A stretch of DNA of 43,381 nt from Streptomyces longispororuber. GTDB taxonomy: Bacteria > Actinomycetota > Actinomycetes > Streptomycetales > Streptomycetaceae. The position numbers were made by a program, and so were the translations under genes. The stretch covers positions 1 to 43,381 of the forward strand of contig NZ_JAMOLN010000066.1 in NCBI RefSeq assembly GCF_024448165.1, given 5' to 3'. Numbering within the stretch: the first letter of the stretch is position 1; each line of letters opens with the position of its first letter. Below are positions 42,311 through 43,381 of the stretch, piece by piece. Below the pieces are notes generated by a model. That model did no database searches, had not been told where the DNA came from, and saw only the letters and a list, made by a program, of their open reading frames with translations.

Positions 42311-43141
42311 TCACCTCCCCTGCCACTTGGGCGGGCGCTTCTCGGTGAAGGCCGCGTGGAACTCGGCGTAGTCCTCGCCGTTCATGAGCAGCGCCTGGGT
42401 GGCCGCGTCCATCTCGACGGCCGCGGCGAGGGGCATGTCGAGCTCGGCGGTGAGCAGGGCCTTCGTCTGCGCGTACGCGAGGGCGGGGCCCTCGGCGAGG
42501 CGGTGGGCGAGGGCGAGCGCGGCCTCGTCGGCGCTGTCCTCGTCCGTCAACTGGCTGATCAGGCCGATCCGTTCGGCCTCGGGTGCGCGGACGGGGTCGC
42601 CGAGCATCAGCAGCCGGGTGGCGTGACCGAGGCCGACGACGCGCGGCAGCAGATAGGCGGCGCCCATGTCGCCGCCGGACAGGCCGACCTTCGTGAACAG
42701 GAACGCGAAGCGGGCGCTGGGATCGGCGACCCGGAAGTCGGCGGCGAGCGCGAGGACGGCGCCGGCGCCCGCGGCGACCCCGTGCACCGCCGCGATCACC
42801 GGGAACGGGGCCTCGCGCACCGCTCGTACGACCTGCCCGGTCATCCGGTTGAAGTCGAGCAGCTGGGCCGTGTCCATGCCGAGGGTGGCGCCGATGATCT
42901 CGTCGACGTCACCGCCGGAGCAGAAGCCGCGCCCCTCCCCGGTCAGGACGAGGGCGCGGACGGACTTCTCCCGGGACAGCTCGGCGAGCAGGTCACGCAG
43001 ATCGGCGTACGCGCCGAAGGTGAGCGCGTTGAGCTTCTCGGGCCGGGCGAGCGTGACGGTCGCGACGCCGTGCGCGTCCACGGCGTACGCGAGGTGGTGC
43101 CAGGTGTCGGTGCGGGGGGCGGAGCCGGTGAAGGGACTCAT
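42311..43141 (-). CDS. Enoyl-CoA hydratase/isomerase family protein
   Basis: Crotonase-fold enzyme of 276 residues acting on a CoA thioester. Landmarks are LARPEKLNALTFGAY, GEGRGFCSGGDVDEI (oxyanion hole) and AAVHGVAAGAGAVLALAADFRVA. The segment GLSGGDMGAAYLLPRVVG has Asp where classic hydratases carry one of the catalytic Glu residues, so it may be a hydratase or ring-cleaving hydrolase of the aromatic-CoA type rather than a standard beta-oxidation enzyme. The ATG at 43141 has AGGAGG 10 nt upstream. It is the first gene before the monooxygenase/reductase, and its promoter lies about 70 nt upstream. Confidence 0.9.
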   Translation of the reverse strand: MSPFTGSAPRTDTWHHLAYAVDAHGVATVTLARPEKLNALTFGAYADLRDLLAELSREKSVRALVLTGEGRGFCSGGDVDEIIGATLGMDTAQLLDFNRMTGQVVRAVREAPFPVIAAVHGVAAGAGAVLALAADFRVADPSARFAFLFTKVGLSGGDMGAAYLLPRVVGLGHATRLLMLGDPVRAPEAERIGLISQLTDEDSADEAALALAHRLAEGPALAYAQTKALLTAELDMPLAAAVEMDAATQALLMNGEDYAEFHAAFTEKRPPKWQGR

Positions 43142-43152
43142 GCGCGTGCGGC

Positions 43153-43182
43153 CTCCTACGGACGGGGCGTGCTCCTACGGAC
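43153..43182. repeat. 19-nt tandem duplication before the enoyl-CoA hydratase gene
   Basis: CTCCTACGGAC occurs at 43153-43163 and again at 43172-43182. On the minus strand both copies supply an AGGAG ribosome-site core, but only the nearer one is usable for the ATG at 43141. Confidence 0.5.
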
Positions 43183-43208
43183 AGGCGGTTCCCGGCGGCT
43201 ACTCCCCG

Positions 43209-43238
43209 AAGTTATCACTGCTTTGTGACTGCCGTCAG
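43209..43238 (-). promoter_or_regulatory. Promoter of the enoyl-CoA hydratase operon
   Basis: Minus-strand -35 CTGACG (43238-43233), 18-nt spacer, -10 TAACTT (43214-43209). This gives a leader of about 60 nt. Confidence 0.45.
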
Positions 43239-43320
43239 CAGGGCGCGATAAACCGTTCGACAGGATGTGACGAAAGACTGACGGAACCGGCATAAGCGCC
43301 GGGTCGTGTCATAGAGCCCA

Positions 43321-43381
43321 ATGTCCCGAGGAACACCACCGGGAGCCTCTATCGGCACACGCCGTACCATTCATAAGGTTG
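43321..43381 (+). CDS. Possible start of a gene leaving the window
   Basis: An ATG at 43321 opens a frame that reaches the window edge (20 codons, starting MSRGTPPGASIGTRR). There is no ribosome site. The product is too short to recognise, and third-position GC is lower than in the neighbours. It is recorded only because the divergent position would suit a gene here. Confidence 0.25.
   Translation, partial: MSRGTPPGASIGTRRTIHKV

Overview
The window looks like a chromosomal segment of a Streptomyces. GC content is very high, codons end almost always in G or C, GTG starts are frequent, and same-strand genes often overlap by 4 nt. The left ~27 kb matches, from memory, the core-chromosome order known around SCO5998-SCO6015 of S. 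coelicolor. The right ~16 kb looks more accessory. No tRNA, rRNA, IS element or CRISPR array was seen.

Left block (1-14 kb, all minus strand): a truncated GT39-type mannosyltransferase-like membrane protein; an APC amino-acid permease; dxs (first enzyme of the MEP isoprenoid pathway); a xylose-type ABC importer (xylF-xylG-xylH) beside its ROK regulator (Rok7B7/XylR type) with a clear operator-promoter before xylF; and an ngcEFG-type importer for GlcNAc/chitobiose. The ngcE promoter has a DasR-like site on its -10 box and is followed by a leader of about 570 nt. Strong intrinsic hairpins separate the units.

Middle block (14.3-27.1 kb): a secreted multidomain GH92 alpha-mannosidase; a hypothetical gene broken by one in-frame TGA; an MFS exporter divergent from an ArsR-type regulator; a small degraded coding remnant; aconitase with palindromic and iron-box-like sequence upstream; an MBL-fold hydrolase; a DUF4236 small protein; and a MurA2-type enolpyruvyl transferase carrying an N-terminal XRE helix-turn-helix. 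The acn and murA2 upstream regions share an ATCTC-N6-GAGAT inverted repeat.

Right block (27.1-43.4 kb): two coupled isochorismatase-like hydrolases (one cytosolic, one a lipoprotein) divergent from a DJ-1/AraC (GlxA-type) regulator. Next comes a two-armed set for CoA-dependent aromatic-acid breakdown. One arm is acyl-CoA dehydrogenase, RidA and an alpha/beta hydrolase, facing an aryl-CoA ligase and a PaaX-type regulator. The other arm, 5.4 kb away, is an enoyl-CoA hydratase plus a fused flavin monooxygenase/Old-Yellow-Enzyme reductase (2-aminobenzoyl-CoA or salicylyl-CoA type). Between the arms sits a compact sulfation cassette: sulfotransferase, a 137-aa protein of unknown function, a GT4 glycosyltransferase, cysC, cysD and cysN. 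The first five are joined by GTGA/ATGA overlaps. It encodes both PAPS supply and its use, with no PAPS reductase, so it looks like a dedicated system for sulfating a glycan or glycosylated product. This is the most promising candidate here for an undescribed system.
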